Positions 52,100-60,072 of a stretch of 64,000 nt of DNA are shown in pieces; positions within the stretch are counted from its first letter, which is position 1, and each line of letters opens with the position of its first letter. A program made the position numbers and the translations under genes. The notes beneath the pieces are model-generated. The model saw only the letters and a list, made by a program, of their open reading frames with translations. It was not told the DNA's origin and did no database searches. The stretch comes from CAWFYI01 sp963820105. Lineage in GTDB: Bacteria > Patescibacteriota > Saccharimonadia > Saccharimonadales > UBA4665. The DNA is taken from the NCBI GenBank assembly GCA_963820105.1, contig CAWFYI010000001.1, positions 1 through 64,000 on the forward strand. The letters are read 5' to 3'.

Positions 52100-52899
52100 A
52101 CATTCTCTATGTCGGCGATGTGATGGGAGAGCCCGGCCTGAAGGTAGTTGAGAAAGTGCTGCCGGGGATTCGCAAAGAAAAGAAAGTAGATCTGGTGATT
52201 GCCCAGGCCGAAAATGTCAGCGACGGCCGCGGAGTTACGCCTGCCGACTTCAAACGTCTGCGGAAAACCGGCGTGGATTTCTGCACCGGCGGCAATTGGA
52301 GCTTGCACCACGACGACATTCGGCCAGCCATGAATGATCCCGAACAGCCGATCATCCGCCCGGCGAATTATCCGGCAGGCACGCCGGGCTTGGGATATAA
52401 ATACGTTTCGGTCGAAGGCGGCAAGGTGCTGGTGATAAGCCTGCTCGGCCAGATTGTTGGCAAAGATTCCGACAAACCCGTAGATAATCCCTTGGCTGCC
52501 GTGGATTCGATATTGTCCGCCGCAAAACGTAACTACATTGTAGGTACAATCGTGAACTTTCACGGTGATTACTCCAGCGAGAAAGTTGTCATAGGCCATT
52601 ACTTGGACGGACGGGTTAGCGCGGTAATCGGTGATCATTGGCACGTGCCGACGGCTGACGCGCGAGTACTGCCCGGAGGTACGGCGCATATAACTGACGT
52701 TGGCATGTGCGGCGCGCTGGACGCTTCGCTCGGCGTGACGTTCGATAGTGTGGTGCCGCGCTGGCGCGATGGCAAGGTCACGCGTAATGTACTCGAAACT
52801 GAAGGCCGCCGCCAGTTCAATGCCGTGCTGGTAAAGGTCAACGAAAACGGCTTGGCTGACTCAATCGAACAAATCCAACACACCCTAACGGCAGTCTAG
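52096..52899 (+). CDS. ymdB: YmdB family metallophosphoesterase
   Basis: 267 residues. Metal-binding motifs: NILYVGDVMGEPG (Asp), AQAENVSDGRGVTP (Glu/Asn), FCTGGNWSLHHDD, IVNFHGDYSSEKV (His) and GDHWHVPTADARVLPGGTAHITDVGMCG. This is the TIGR00282 family, which includes B. subtilis YmdB, a 2',3'-cyclic nucleotide phosphodiesterase affecting RNA decay and biofilm choice. Note that the second motif has GGNW where others have GNHxW/GNHIW. A nested hairpin follows the stop. Confidence 0.92.
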   Translation: MNILYVGDVMGEPGLKVVEKVLPGIRKEKKVDLVIAQAENVSDGRGVTPADFKRLRKTGVDFCTGGNWSLHHDDIRPAMNDPEQPIIRPANYPAGTPGLGYKYVSVEGGKVLVISLLGQIVGKDSDKPVDNPLAAVDSILSAAKRNYIVGTIVNFHGDYSSEKVVIGHYLDGRVSAVIGDHWHVPTADARVLPGGTAHITDVGMCGALDASLGVTFDSVVPRWRDGKVTRNVLETEGRRQFNAVLVKVNENGLADSIEQIQHTLTAV

Positions 52900-52948
52900 T
52901 AAAGTGATGTACTAAGTATGAATAAATCATACTTTTTGCATCACTTTA
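52900..52948 (+). terminator. Nested hairpin terminator after ymdB
   Basis: The outer stem TAAAGTGATG (52900-52909) pairs with CATCACTTTA (52939-52948). The inner stem AAGTATGA (52914-52921) pairs with TCATACTT (52927-52934) and ends in TTTTT. The inner stem alone is an intrinsic terminator; the outer one makes the structure near-symmetric and includes the ymdB stop TAG base. Confidence 0.8.
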
Positions 52949-53026
52949 AGCCAGTACCGATTTAAGTGATACACAGCGACAGATTAGCAAGTATCGGTAT
53001 TTTTCGGTATAATTTACCTCTGTAAT

Positions 53027-53103
53027 CGGGGAGTGGCGCAGTCCGGTAGCGCACCGCGTTTGGGACGCGGGGGTCGCAGGTTCAAATCCTGTCTCCCCGA
53101 CCA
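53027..53103 (+). tRNA. tRNA-Pro (TGG)
   Basis: The acceptor CGGGGAG pairs with CTCCCCG, the anticodon stem CGCGT..ACGCG encloses TTTGGGA (anticodon TGG), the T-loop is TTCAAAT, and CCA is encoded at 53101-53103. TATAAT (53008-53013) lies 14 bases upstream. Confidence 0.96.
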
Positions 53104-53109
53104 GTGATT

Positions 53110-53724
53110 ATGAAGAAACCAATAACTACAATCTACTTAGTACGTCACGGCGAATCCGTAATGAACAAACAAGGTATAATGGCCGGTCAGATAGATACGG
53201 AACTGACTCCCAAAGGCATCAAACAGACAAAAAAAGCAGCTGAAGAATTAAAGGATATTAAGTTTGATACTCTTTATAGTTCTGATTTAAAGCGCGCCAT
53301 CAAAACGGCAGAGATAATTTATGGCAAGCCCGTACCCCGCAAAAACAGGCTAAGAAATTTACGCGAAGGGTTTAACGGCGAGATGGAGGGCCAGCCACGG
53401 GAAAATATAAAATCTAGTGAAGAAGCAAAATACCGATTATCACCAAAACAACGCTGGCTCTACAAAAACACGCCGGGCATGGAAAGCGATCAAGAAATAT
53501 ATGAACGGTTTATAAAGGCTTTAGAGTCAATTGCAATCGGAAATAAAGGTAAGACTATCCTGATATCCGGACACGATGGACCTATGCGCACGGTACTTAT
53601 GAAACTACAGCATTTAAGGCATGAGGATTTGCCAAGAAATTCATTCAAAAATGCCGGCTACGTCCAGCTAATCTATGAGGGCAGGGGTTTCAAAGTTGTG
53701 AAAGTTAGCGATGTACAGCTATAA
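53110..53724 (+). CDS. Histidine phosphatase family protein
   Basis: About 204 residues with the phosphoglycerate mutase-type core: [16 protein letters not shown] (RHG nucleophile His), [32 protein letters not shown] (catalytic Glu) and [14 protein letters not shown] (second His). Substrate unknown. It starts at ATG 53110, or at GTG 53104 directly after the CCA of tRNA-Pro; there is no separate promoter or ribosome site, so it is transcribed with the tRNA. It is clearly more AT- and Lys-rich than its neighbours and sits between two tRNA-Pro genes, which hints at acquisition. Confidence 0.88.
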   Translation: MKKPITTIYLVRHGESVMNKQGIMAGQIDTELTPKGIKQTKKAAEELKDIKFDTLYSSDLKRAIKTAEIIYGKPVPRKNRLRNLREGFNGEMEGQPRENIKSSEEAKYRLSPKQRWLYKNTPGMESDQEIYERFIKALESIAIGNKGKTILISGHDGPMRTVLMKLQHLRHEDLPRNSFKNAGYVQLIYEGRGFKVVKVSDVQL

Positions 53725-53736
53725 TCAATAAATCTT

Positions 53737-53813
53737 CGGGGTGTGGCGCAGCCTGGTAGCGCGCATCGTTCGGGACGATGAGGTCGGAGGTTCAAATCCT
53801 CTCACCCCGACCA
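53737..53813 (+). tRNA. tRNA-Pro (CGG)
   Basis: The acceptor CGGGGTG pairs with CACCCCG, the anticodon stem ATCGT..ACGAT encloses TTCGGGA (anticodon CGG), the T-loop is TTCAAAT, and CCA is encoded at 53811-53813. It shares most of its sequence with tRNA-Pro (TGG) 700 bases upstream. Confidence 0.95.
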
Positions 53814-53837
53814 GAAAAATAGCGTACAATGTGGAGC

Positions 53838-54461
53838 ATGAATCTTCTCCTGGCGGCCTTAGTCGTGTTCCTGATATTGTTCGGCAGTGAACTGTGGTGG
53901 CGCAAGCATATCACGCACGGCGAGTTCAGCCGCAAATTCGTGCACATCACTGTCGGCAGTTTCGTGGCCTTCTGGCCGTTCTTTCTGACCTGGAATCAAA
54001 TCAGATTATTAAGCGTAGGATTCCTGGTCGTAGTCGGCATATCTAAATATTTCCGCCTGTTCCGCGCCATCCATAGCGTCCAGCGGCCTACCATGGGCGA
54101 GCTGTATTTCGCCCTGGCAGTTGGGGCAGTTACCATAATGACCCATGATAAATGGATATACGCGACCGCTCTGATGCAGATGAGCCTGGCTGACGGGTTC
54201 GCTGCCGTGATGGGCGTGCGCTTCGGCAGACAGTCCTACTTGGTGTTCGCGCACCGCAAGACCTTGGTTGGTAGCCTGACGTTCTTCGCGACCTCGCTGG
54301 CAATCCTATTTGCTTATACCCAGTTGGCCGTCGTACACATGGGAGTGGCGTTCATGGTAAGTACTGCCGCGCTGGCTGCCCTCATGGAGAATCTCGGCGT
54401 CGCCGGGCTGGACAACCTTCTGGTGCCAGTCATAATCGCCGCCGTATTGATCAAGCACTAG
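53838..54461 (+). CDS. CTP-dependent lipid kinase/CDP-diglyceride synthetase-like membrane protein
   Basis: From ATG 53838 (MNLLLAALVVFLILFG) 207 residues with about six TM helices. SRKFVHITVGSFVAFWPF, SLADGFAAVMGVRFGR and HRKTLVGSLTFFATS fit the dolichol kinase/phytol kinase/CdsA-like superfamily, where the Asp binds metal and CTP. The likely reaction is phosphorylation of a polyprenol or diacylglycerol. The start at 53838 is preferred over 53829 because TACAAT (53825-53830) overlaps the earlier ATG and ends seven bases before 53838. Confidence 0.78.
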   Translation: MNLLLAALVVFLILFGSELWWRKHITHGEFSRKFVHITVGSFVAFWPFFLTWNQIRLLSVGFLVVVGISKYFRLFRAIHSVQRPTMGELYFALAVGAVTIMTHDKWIYATALMQMSLADGFAAVMGVRFGRQSYLVFAHRKTLVGSLTFFATSLAILFAYTQLAVVHMGVAFMVSTAALAALMENLGVAGLDNLLVPVIIAAVLIKH

Positions 54462-56307
54462 CCGGACCTTTATGCGCGCGCAGGGCGTTGACTATCACGA
54501 CCACGTCCACGGCCTCCTGAATTATCGCTCCGGATAGGGGAGAGAACCTGCCGGTCGCGAATATCGCCATCAATACAAGGCTTAGGCCGATTCCAACCAG
54601 GATGCTCTGGCGTGCGATCCTGAAAGTACGCTTGGCTACGGCTGTAGCTACTGCTACCCGGCCCAGATCGTCGGGCATTATGACCACGTCGGCGGATTCA
54701 CTGGCGGCCGCTACGCCGCGCGCCCCCAGAGCTATGCCCAAGTCAGCCGCCGTAAGTATGGGCGCGTCGTTGACTCCGTCGCCCACGAAAGCCAGCGGCC
54801 GGTGTTCGGCTTCGTCCAGCACGTGCAACTTGTCGGCCGGCATGGCATCGGCATGTATGTGGCTTATGCCAAGTTTCTTGGCGATTTCTTCGGCCGTGGC
54901 GCGGTTATCGCCGGTCACCATCATGAACTCACTTATACCTAGCTGGCGCAGCTGTTCTATGGTAGCGGCGCTTTCGGGTCTTAGTTCATCCTTCAGGGTA
55001 ATGACGCCTGCCAGCTTGCCCCCGGTCGCTACATAGACAGCGGTTTGTTTTACAGACGTATGCTTGAACTTTGCAGGCACCTGTACGTTATGTTCAGTAA
55101 GCAGGCTGAAACGGCCGGCCAGGACCTCTTGCCCTTTGACTGTCGCGGCCAAACCGAGCCCGGCGGCTTCACGCACGTGTTTGGCCTTGGCAAATTTGAC
55201 GCCTTCGTTACGAGCGGCATTTACTACAGCCTCTGCCAGAACATGGTGGGAATTTTGTTCCAGGCTGGCAGCAAGCCCCAGAACGGAATCTTTGGTCTGG
55301 TCACCGAACGTCGTGACCTTGTCCAGGTACAGCCTGCCTCTGGTAAGCGTGCCGGTCTTGTCAAAAGCGAAAGTTCTGGCTTCAGCGAGCCGTTCCAGCG
55401 CCGAGCCGCTGCGTACGATGATGCCGTACTTGCTGGCCCGGGACATGCCGCTGATAAGCGCGATGGGTGCGGCCAGCAGTAGCGGGCAAGGGGTAGCCAC
55501 CACTATGACTTCCAGAAACCTTATGGCATGGCCGCTCAATACCCAGACGGTACCCGCGATGGCGAAGGACAGCAAAGTGAAAGGTATGCTGTAGCGGTCG
55601 GCCAGACGCACGAACGGCGCCTTGCTGGCAGCGGCGCTTCGGACCAGCCTCACGATCTGTTGGTATTGGCTGTTTTCTGCCGTGGCCGTAGCCTTGGCTG
55701 TGACGACGCCATCAAGGTTTATAGAGCCGCTCAGCAGACCTTCATTAACGTCCTTGGCTTGGGGCAGGCTTTCGCCAGTGAGCGAAGATTCGTCGAAACT
55801 GGCTGCGCCTTCTATGATCACGGCGTCTACCGGCACAAGTTCGCCGGCCTTGATGATGATTTTGTCGCCTACATGCAGCTCGCTGGCCGGCACGTCGAAC
55901 GTTTTGCCCTTGCGCAGCACGCGGGCTTTCTGCGGCGCCTGCTTCAGCAGGGCGTCAAGTTCCCGCCTGGCGCGGTGCTCGGCATAATCCTCCAGGCCCT
56001 CGCCACCGGTAAGCATCAGTACCACTACAATCGCTGCCCAATACTGCTGCAAAATAACCGAACTAAGGATGGCGGTAGCCGCCAGGATGTCGATTCCGTA
56101 CCTGCCGGACTGTATGTCCTGCCACATGGACCAGGCGAGCGGCAATAGCTCTAGCGTTGCCACCACGCCCAGCAGCCAGTGAGCCGCGGCTTTATAGCCA
56201 AGCAACTCCAAAATCAATCCGGCGATGACGGCCAGCGCCGCTACACTAAACAACCTGTAGTGCCACAGGAACTTCGGCAACCGTCTGGTTTCTTTGCTAA
56301 TTCTCAT
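54451..56307 (-). CDS. Heavy-metal-type P1B ATPase
   Basis: 618 residues from ATG 56307 (MRISKETRRLPKFLW). No N-terminal metal-binding domain. Motifs: SLTGESLP (actuator), TPCPLLLAAPIAL in the ion-binding helix (TPC in place of CPC), DKTGTLTRG with the phosphorylated Asp, HHVLAEAVV where HP is usual, and VGDGVNDAPIL. The TPC motif and HH change argue against a Cu(I) pump; Co, Zn or Mn is possible. A longer ORF to 56505 is rejected: the extra residues are Cys/Thr-rich and cover the divergent promoter. TGCTATACT lies upstream. It overlaps the convergent lipid kinase gene by 11 bases. Confidence 0.88.
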   Translation of the reverse strand: MRISKETRRLPKFLWHYRLFSVAALAVIAGLILELLGYKAAAHWLLGVVATLELLPLAWSMWQDIQSGRYGIDILAATAILSSVILQQYWAAIVVVLMLTGGEGLEDYAEHRARRELDALLKQAPQKARVLRKGKTFDVPASELHVGDKIIIKAGELVPVDAVIIEGAASFDESSLTGESLPQAKDVNEGLLSGSINLDGVVTAKATATAENSQYQQIVRLVRSAAASKAPFVRLADRYSIPFTLLSFAIAGTVWVLSGHAIRFLEVIVVATPCPLLLAAPIALISGMSRASKYGIIVRSGSALERLAEARTFAFDKTGTLTRGRLYLDKVTTFGDQTKDSVLGLAASLEQNSHHVLAEAVVNAARNEGVKFAKAKHVREAAGLGLAATVKGQEVLAGRFSLLTEHNVQVPAKFKHTSVKQTAVYVATGGKLAGVITLKDELRPESAATIEQLRQLGISEFMMVTGDNRATAEEIAKKLGISHIHADAMPADKLHVLDEAEHRPLAFVGDGVNDAPILTAADLGIALGARGVAAASESADVVIMPDDLGRVAVATAVAKRTFRIARQSILVGIGLSLVLMAIFATGRFSPLSGAIIQEAVDVVVIVNALRAHKGPASA

Positions 56308-56383
56308 CGTTCCTAACAGTATAGCAATTCGCAGCCACGCCCGGTTTTGACAACCGCTCCATGTTACTATATTATGTATAGTA

Positions 56384-57325
56384 ATGAAGGCGGCACAGAT
56401 TAAGGAATACGGCGGCAAGGATGCGGTGCAGGTCACGACCGATGTCGGCAAGCCGCAGGCGGCAAAAGGCCAATTGCTGGTGCAAGTCCATGCGGCGGCC
56501 GTCAACCCGTTCGATATAACCGTCAGGGAAGGTCATGCCAGACAGATAGCCGAACTTGATTTTCCGGCTACGCTGGGAGGTGATTTCGCCGGAGTTGTAG
56601 TAGAGATTGGTGACGGTGTAGATGGTTTCAAAAAGGGCGAAGCGGTGTATGGGCAAGCCAGTCCTCTGAGTGGCCACGGTTCCTTTGCTGAATACACGCC
56701 GGTCAAGGCCAGCCAGCTGGCGGCCAAACCCGAAAACCTGGATTTCATCGAAGCCGCCGCTCTGCCGCTGGCCGGCGTCAGCGCCTATCAGGCCCTGGTT
56801 GACCACGTGAACTTAAAGACAGGCCAGAAAATACTAATCCACGGCGGCGCCGGAGGCATAGGTTCCCTGGCCGTGCAGATTGCCAAGCACCTGGGCGCCT
56901 ATGTCGCCACGACCGTTAGTACGGACGACATCAATTTCGTCAAAAAGCTGGGCGTCGATGAAGTTATAGATTATAAAAAACAGGATTTCGCTAGCATCAT
57001 CAAGGATTATGACGCCGTATTCGACACAGTCGGCGGCGAGACCAATACGAAGTCATACTCGGTGCTGAAACCTGGCGGTAAGCTGGTGTCGATGAAAGGC
57101 AAGGCCGATGACGACCTTGCCGCTAAATACCACGTCGAATATACCGCACAGTTCACGCGCGTAACTACCGAGCGGCTCAACGCTCTGGCAAAGCTTGTAG
57201 ATAGTGGCGCCGTAACTCCCGTAATCGACAAAATCTTCCCGCTGGACTACGCGGCGGAAGCCTTGGAATATCTTAAAACAGGCAAACACGAAGGCAAAGT
57301 CGTCATCCAAATCAAAGCTAAATGA
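56384..57325 (+). CDS. NADP-dependent MDR oxidoreductase (quinone reductase-like)
   Basis: 313 residues. GroES-like N-terminal domain (VHAAAVNPFDITVREG, TLGGDFAGVVVEIG) and Rossmann domain with GQKILIHGGAGGIGSLAVQIA. No zinc ligands are present, so it belongs to the zinc-independent quinone oxidoreductase group. The substrate is unknown. TTGACA (56346-56351) with TATTAT (56370-56375) forms a promoter eight bases before the ATG, divergent from the P1B ATPase. Confidence 0.9.
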   Translation: MKAAQIKEYGGKDAVQVTTDVGKPQAAKGQLLVQVHAAAVNPFDITVREGHARQIAELDFPATLGGDFAGVVVEIGDGVDGFKKGEAVYGQASPLSGHGSFAEYTPVKASQLAAKPENLDFIEAAALPLAGVSAYQALVDHVNLKTGQKILIHGGAGGIGSLAVQIAKHLGAYVATTVSTDDINFVKKLGVDEVIDYKKQDFASIIKDYDAVFDTVGGETNTKSYSVLKPGGKLVSMKGKADDDLAAKYHVEYTAQFTRVTTERLNALAKLVDSGAVTPVIDKIFPLDYAAEALEYLKTGKHEGKVVIQIKAK

Positions 57326-57332
57326 TAATACC

Positions 57333-57411
57333 TGGGGTGCCTGAGGAGATTCGAACTCCCGATCTTCGGAACCACAATCCGACGCTTTAGGCCAACTAAG
57401 CTACAGGCACC
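57333..57411 (-). tRNA. tRNA-His (GTG)
   Basis: On the minus strand the extra G-1 pairs with C73, the hallmark of tRNA-His. The acceptor GTGCCTG pairs with CAGGCAC, the anticodon loop TTGTGGT carries GTG, the T-loop is TTCGAAT, and CCA is encoded at 57335-57333. Its first 16 bases overlap the end of the HNH gene. Confidence 0.95.
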
Positions 57412-57893
57412 ACGAAACCATTTGCCTCCACCCTAAAATGGTGTACCAAGAAATGACAATTATGACACAGCCAGATTAAATTTGAAACAGCATTGTTCTG
57501 TCTGTTCCTGTCTTTATGATGCACCGCCAGAACTCGTTTGTCCACACACCGGCATTTAGCGCACACTCTAGGCGTTTTTGTCTTAGCTAAAATACTTCTG
57601 TAAGAAGCCATTCCGCCTGTCCAGTTAGCATGATTTTTGCCGATGTACACGACGGAATTTCTCCATACCGTCTGGCAGGATTTACTGCAAAAGAATTTTC
57701 CGCTTTTTGATTTAAATTGATCCTTAAGCGTTTTATACGTTTGTTGACCGCATATTGAGCAAGCATACGATTTACCAGTTTTTTGCCCTATATGCTGACA
57801 TCGTTTAGAGCAATATTTACCCCAGCCCTTTTTTATATGGGAGGGCTTGGCATAAAAAATGTCGTTACATATCTTGCATGCAACCTCAGGCAT
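57396..57893 (-). CDS. HNH endonuclease-like protein with zinc fingers
   Basis: 165 residues. Two N-terminal zinc ribbons (CKICNDIF with YCSKRC; CSICGQQTY with FCSKSC), then an HNH core: RVCAKCRCVDKRVLAVHHKD, then NAVSNLIWLCHNCH with His-His-Asn-His and two CxxC pairs. This is like free-standing HNH homing enzymes. It is far more AT- and Lys-rich than its surroundings and its last five codons and stop lie inside tRNA-His. TTGACT-N17-TAGCAT (57928-57900) ends six bases before the ATG, a leaderless promoter. Confidence 0.8.
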   Translation of the reverse strand: MPEVACKICNDIFYAKPSHIKKGWGKYCSKRCQHIGQKTGKSYACSICGQQTYKTLKDQFKSKSGKFFCSKSCQTVWRNSVVYIGKNHANWTGGMASYRSILAKTKTPRVCAKCRCVDKRVLAVHHKDRNRQNNAVSNLIWLCHNCHFLVHHFRVEANGFVVPVA

Positions 57894-57961
57894 GAACGTA
57901 TGCTACCAGTTTGTGTAATGGTAGTCAACGCTCGAAGTTCTGGATAACCACAACCCTCTGC

Positions 57962-58696
57962 TCATTCCTGCCGGCGGATGGTGATCGAACCCAGTACCAG
58001 AGCAACGACTCCGAAACTGAGGACCACAGCCAGGTCGCGGATCAGATCACCCGTCCAGCCGCTGTGCACGGTGATTTGCTTCATAGCGTCAACGCTGTAA
58101 GTTAGCGGCATGATGTCGGCAAAGAATTGCAGGGGCCAGGCCATCTGTTCGCGCGCTACGAACAGGCCGCAGACTAGCAGCTGTGGGAAGATAAAGGCTG
58201 GCATGAACTGTACGGCCTGGAACTCAGTCTTGGCGAACGCGCTCATGAACAAACCGAGCGAACTGCCCAGCAGAGCCGACGCCACCGCGCTTATAAGTAC
58301 AGCCAAAGTACTGCCCTGCACGTCAACACCGAGCAGTTGCAGCACCACGAAGCTGGCCAATACTGCCTGCAATAACGCCAGGATCGCGAAAGCCAGAGCG
58401 TAGCCGAAGACAAGATCCAGCTTCGATATGGGCATGGTCATCAGCCGGTCCAGCGTACCGATCTTTCTTTCGCGCAAAGTAGCTATGGATGTCACGATGA
58501 ACATCACTATCAGCGGGAAAATGCCCAGGATGGTCGGCGCCAGGGAATCAAATACCACTGGCTGATTCTGAAAAGCATACTTCAATATGGTCAGAAGGAC
58601 CACTGGTACTAACAGTACGAGGGCCAGCGTACGCGGGTCGTGCAGGAGCTGCTGCAGGACGCGCATGGCCGTGGCCGACGTCTTGCGCAAGCTCAT
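57962..58696 (-). CDS. ABC-2 type transporter permease
   Basis: 244 residues with six hydrophobic segments: RTLALVLLVPVVLLTILKY near the start, then LGIFPLIVMFIVTSIATLRERKIGTLDRLMTMP, the ABC2_membrane motif (positions ~75-110), and AFIFPQLLVCGLFVAREQM. This is the DrrB/NodJ-type exporter permease. Its start overlaps the ATPase stop by ATGA. The substrate is unknown; drugs, lipids or polysaccharides are usual for this class. Confidence 0.9.
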   Translation of the reverse strand: MSLRKTSATAMRVLQQLLHDPRTLALVLLVPVVLLTILKYAFQNQPVVFDSLAPTILGIFPLIVMFIVTSIATLRERKIGTLDRLMTMPISKLDLVFGYALAFAILALLQAVLASFVVLQLLGVDVQGSTLAVLISAVASALLGSSLGLFMSAFAKTEFQAVQFMPAFIFPQLLVCGLFVAREQMAWPLQFFADIMPLTYSVDAMKQITVHSGWTGDLIRDLAVVLSFGVVALVLGSITIRRQE

Positions 58697-59403
58697 GACT
58701 TATCCACCAGTTTCAGGAAACCCTGTTCGACGGTCTGCGATTTAGTCCGTTCGCGGAACCCTTCTGGCGAATCATGCGCCAGCACTTTGCCGTCGCGGAT
58801 CAGCAGCAAATCGTCGCAGTGTCCGGCCTCGTCCATGACATGGCTGCTCACTATGAGCGTCGCGCCCCCGCCGGTCAGTTCCCGGAAAAGTTCCCATAGC
58901 TGCCGCCGGAGTACGGGGTCGACGCCTACGGTGGGCTCATCCAGCACCAGCAACCTGGGCTTACCCAAAAGTGCTATGGCCAGCGAGACCCGCGATTTCT
59001 GGCCGCCGGAAAGCGTAGATACTAGCTGGCCGCCCTGTCTATCCAGCCTTACCTCTTTGATCACGGTTTCGGCCGCGTCCTTGTCCAGACCCCTCATCTT
59101 CGCGAAGTAACGCAGGTTCTGGCGCACGGTCAGGTCGGAATAAGCAGCTGGTTCCTGCGGCATATAACCTATTTCAGGCCTCAGTGCCGCCGAACCTGCC
59201 GGCGCACGGGATATGGTTATACTACCTTGGCTGATTTTCTGGCGCCCGATGATGCTGCGGATGAGCGTGGTCTTGCCGGCACCGCTCGGCCCGATGAAGC
59301 CGATAACCTTTCCGGCCGGCAAATCGACGCTTATATTATGCAGGGCAGTAAAACTTCCGCCCAGCACCACCTTCAAGTTTTTTATTTCAATCGCTGCATC
59401 CAT
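58693..59403 (-). CDS. ABC transporter ATPase (DrrA/ABC-2 type)
   Basis: 236 residues from ATG 59403 (MDAAIEIKNLKVVLGGSF). Walker A GPSGAGKTTLIRS, Q-loop IGYMPQEPAAYSDLTVRQNL, signature STLSGGQKSRVSLAIAL, Walker B LLVLDEPTVGVDP and switch VSSHVMDEA. The ORF runs on to 59511, but those residues (VAQLDRALVSGTKGRGFESL) are a translated tRNA-Arg and not protein. TGTTATTAT ends seven bases before 59403, so the gene is leaderless. It energises the downstream permease. Confidence 0.92.
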   Translation of the reverse strand: MDAAIEIKNLKVVLGGSFTALHNISVDLPAGKVIGFIGPSGAGKTTLIRSIIGRQKISQGSITISRAPAGSAALRPEIGYMPQEPAAYSDLTVRQNLRYFAKMRGLDKDAAETVIKEVRLDRQGGQLVSTLSGGQKSRVSLAIALLGKPRLLVLDEPTVGVDPVLRRQLWELFRELTGGGATLIVSSHVMDEAGHCDDLLLIRDGKVLAHDSPEGFRERTKSQTVEQGFLKLVDKS

Positions 59404-59428
59404 CATACCGATAATAACACTATAAACT

Positions 59429-59505
59429 TGGTACGCGCGAAGGGATTCGAACCCCCGACCTTTGGTACCGGAAACCAACGCTCTATCCAGCTGAGCTACG
59501 CGCGC
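59429..59505 (-). tRNA. tRNA-Arg (CCG)
   Basis: On the minus strand: acceptor GCGCGCG/CGCGCGT with a G-U first pair, anticodon stem TTGGT/ACCAA around TTCCGGT (anticodon CCG), T-loop TTCGAAT and encoded CCA at 59431-59429. Confidence 0.94.
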
Positions 59506-59545
59506 ATACATCCAGATTACAGCATTATTAGATTAGAGCATACGT

Positions 59546-60028
59546 TCAGTCGGCGTGTGCGTAATGCGTTTCTAGCAGACCATCTATATATGTGAAGGCC
59601 GGATCGTTTGCCGGTATGTTCATTGCGCAGGTCGTGAACCCCTCATTGCCGTATTTTTGCGGGAAAAGCAGCACCTGGTCCGTTCCGTCCACAGCAGACT
59701 CGCAGCGAGGGTGTTGTTTAAGGCCATACTTCAGAAAATCGGTGTCTTTTATGATGCCTTTCAGCCTTGAAACCTCGGAGCTGCTTAAATCAGTGTAGCC
59801 TCCGCCTGTGAATTTCCCGCTGTCATACAGTTTGTATACCTGGTGCTGGCACTGGCTTGCGCACAGGCCGCCGCTTGACGTGACGATCATCAAAGGCGTC
59901 GATCGGCTTACCGAATCACGTTGATGTTTATATACGTACGTACCAACTGCCGCCAACAAGACAACGACAGCGATAAACGCGGCAAATGATACGACAACAG
60001 CCGCGAAACCTTTCTGATTCTGCTTCAC
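59546..60028 (-). CDS. Hypothetical protein with N-terminal TM and outer Cys-containing domain
   Basis: 160 residues from GTG 60028. MKQNQKGFAAVVVSFAAFIA is pilin-like in its 'KGF' start and single hydrophobic helix, but lacks Glu at +5. The outer part has four or five cysteines (GLCASQCQHQ, HPRCESA, FTTCAMN), suggesting disulfides. Family unknown. TATAAA ends eight bases before the start. It lies between tRNA-Arg and an MFS gene. Confidence 0.65.
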   Translation of the reverse strand: MKQNQKGFAAVVVSFAAFIAVVVLLAAVGTYVYKHQRDSVSRSTPLMIVTSSGGLCASQCQHQVYKLYDSGKFTGGGYTDLSSSEVSRLKGIIKDTDFLKYGLKQHPRCESAVDGTDQVLLFPQKYGNEGFTTCAMNIPANDPAFTYIDGLLETHYAHAD

Positions 60029-60072
60029 GCTATAAGTTTATAAGGCGCGAACGACATAAGCAACGTTTGGGG

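Noticed and set aside
56308..56505. N-terminal extension of the P1B ATPase
   Set aside because: It runs through the divergent promoter region and into the neighbouring gene; ATG 56307 has its own TGCTATACT box.
59404..59511. 36-residue N-terminal extension of the ABC ATPase
   Set aside because: It is a translation of tRNA-Arg (CCG), a known annotation trap.
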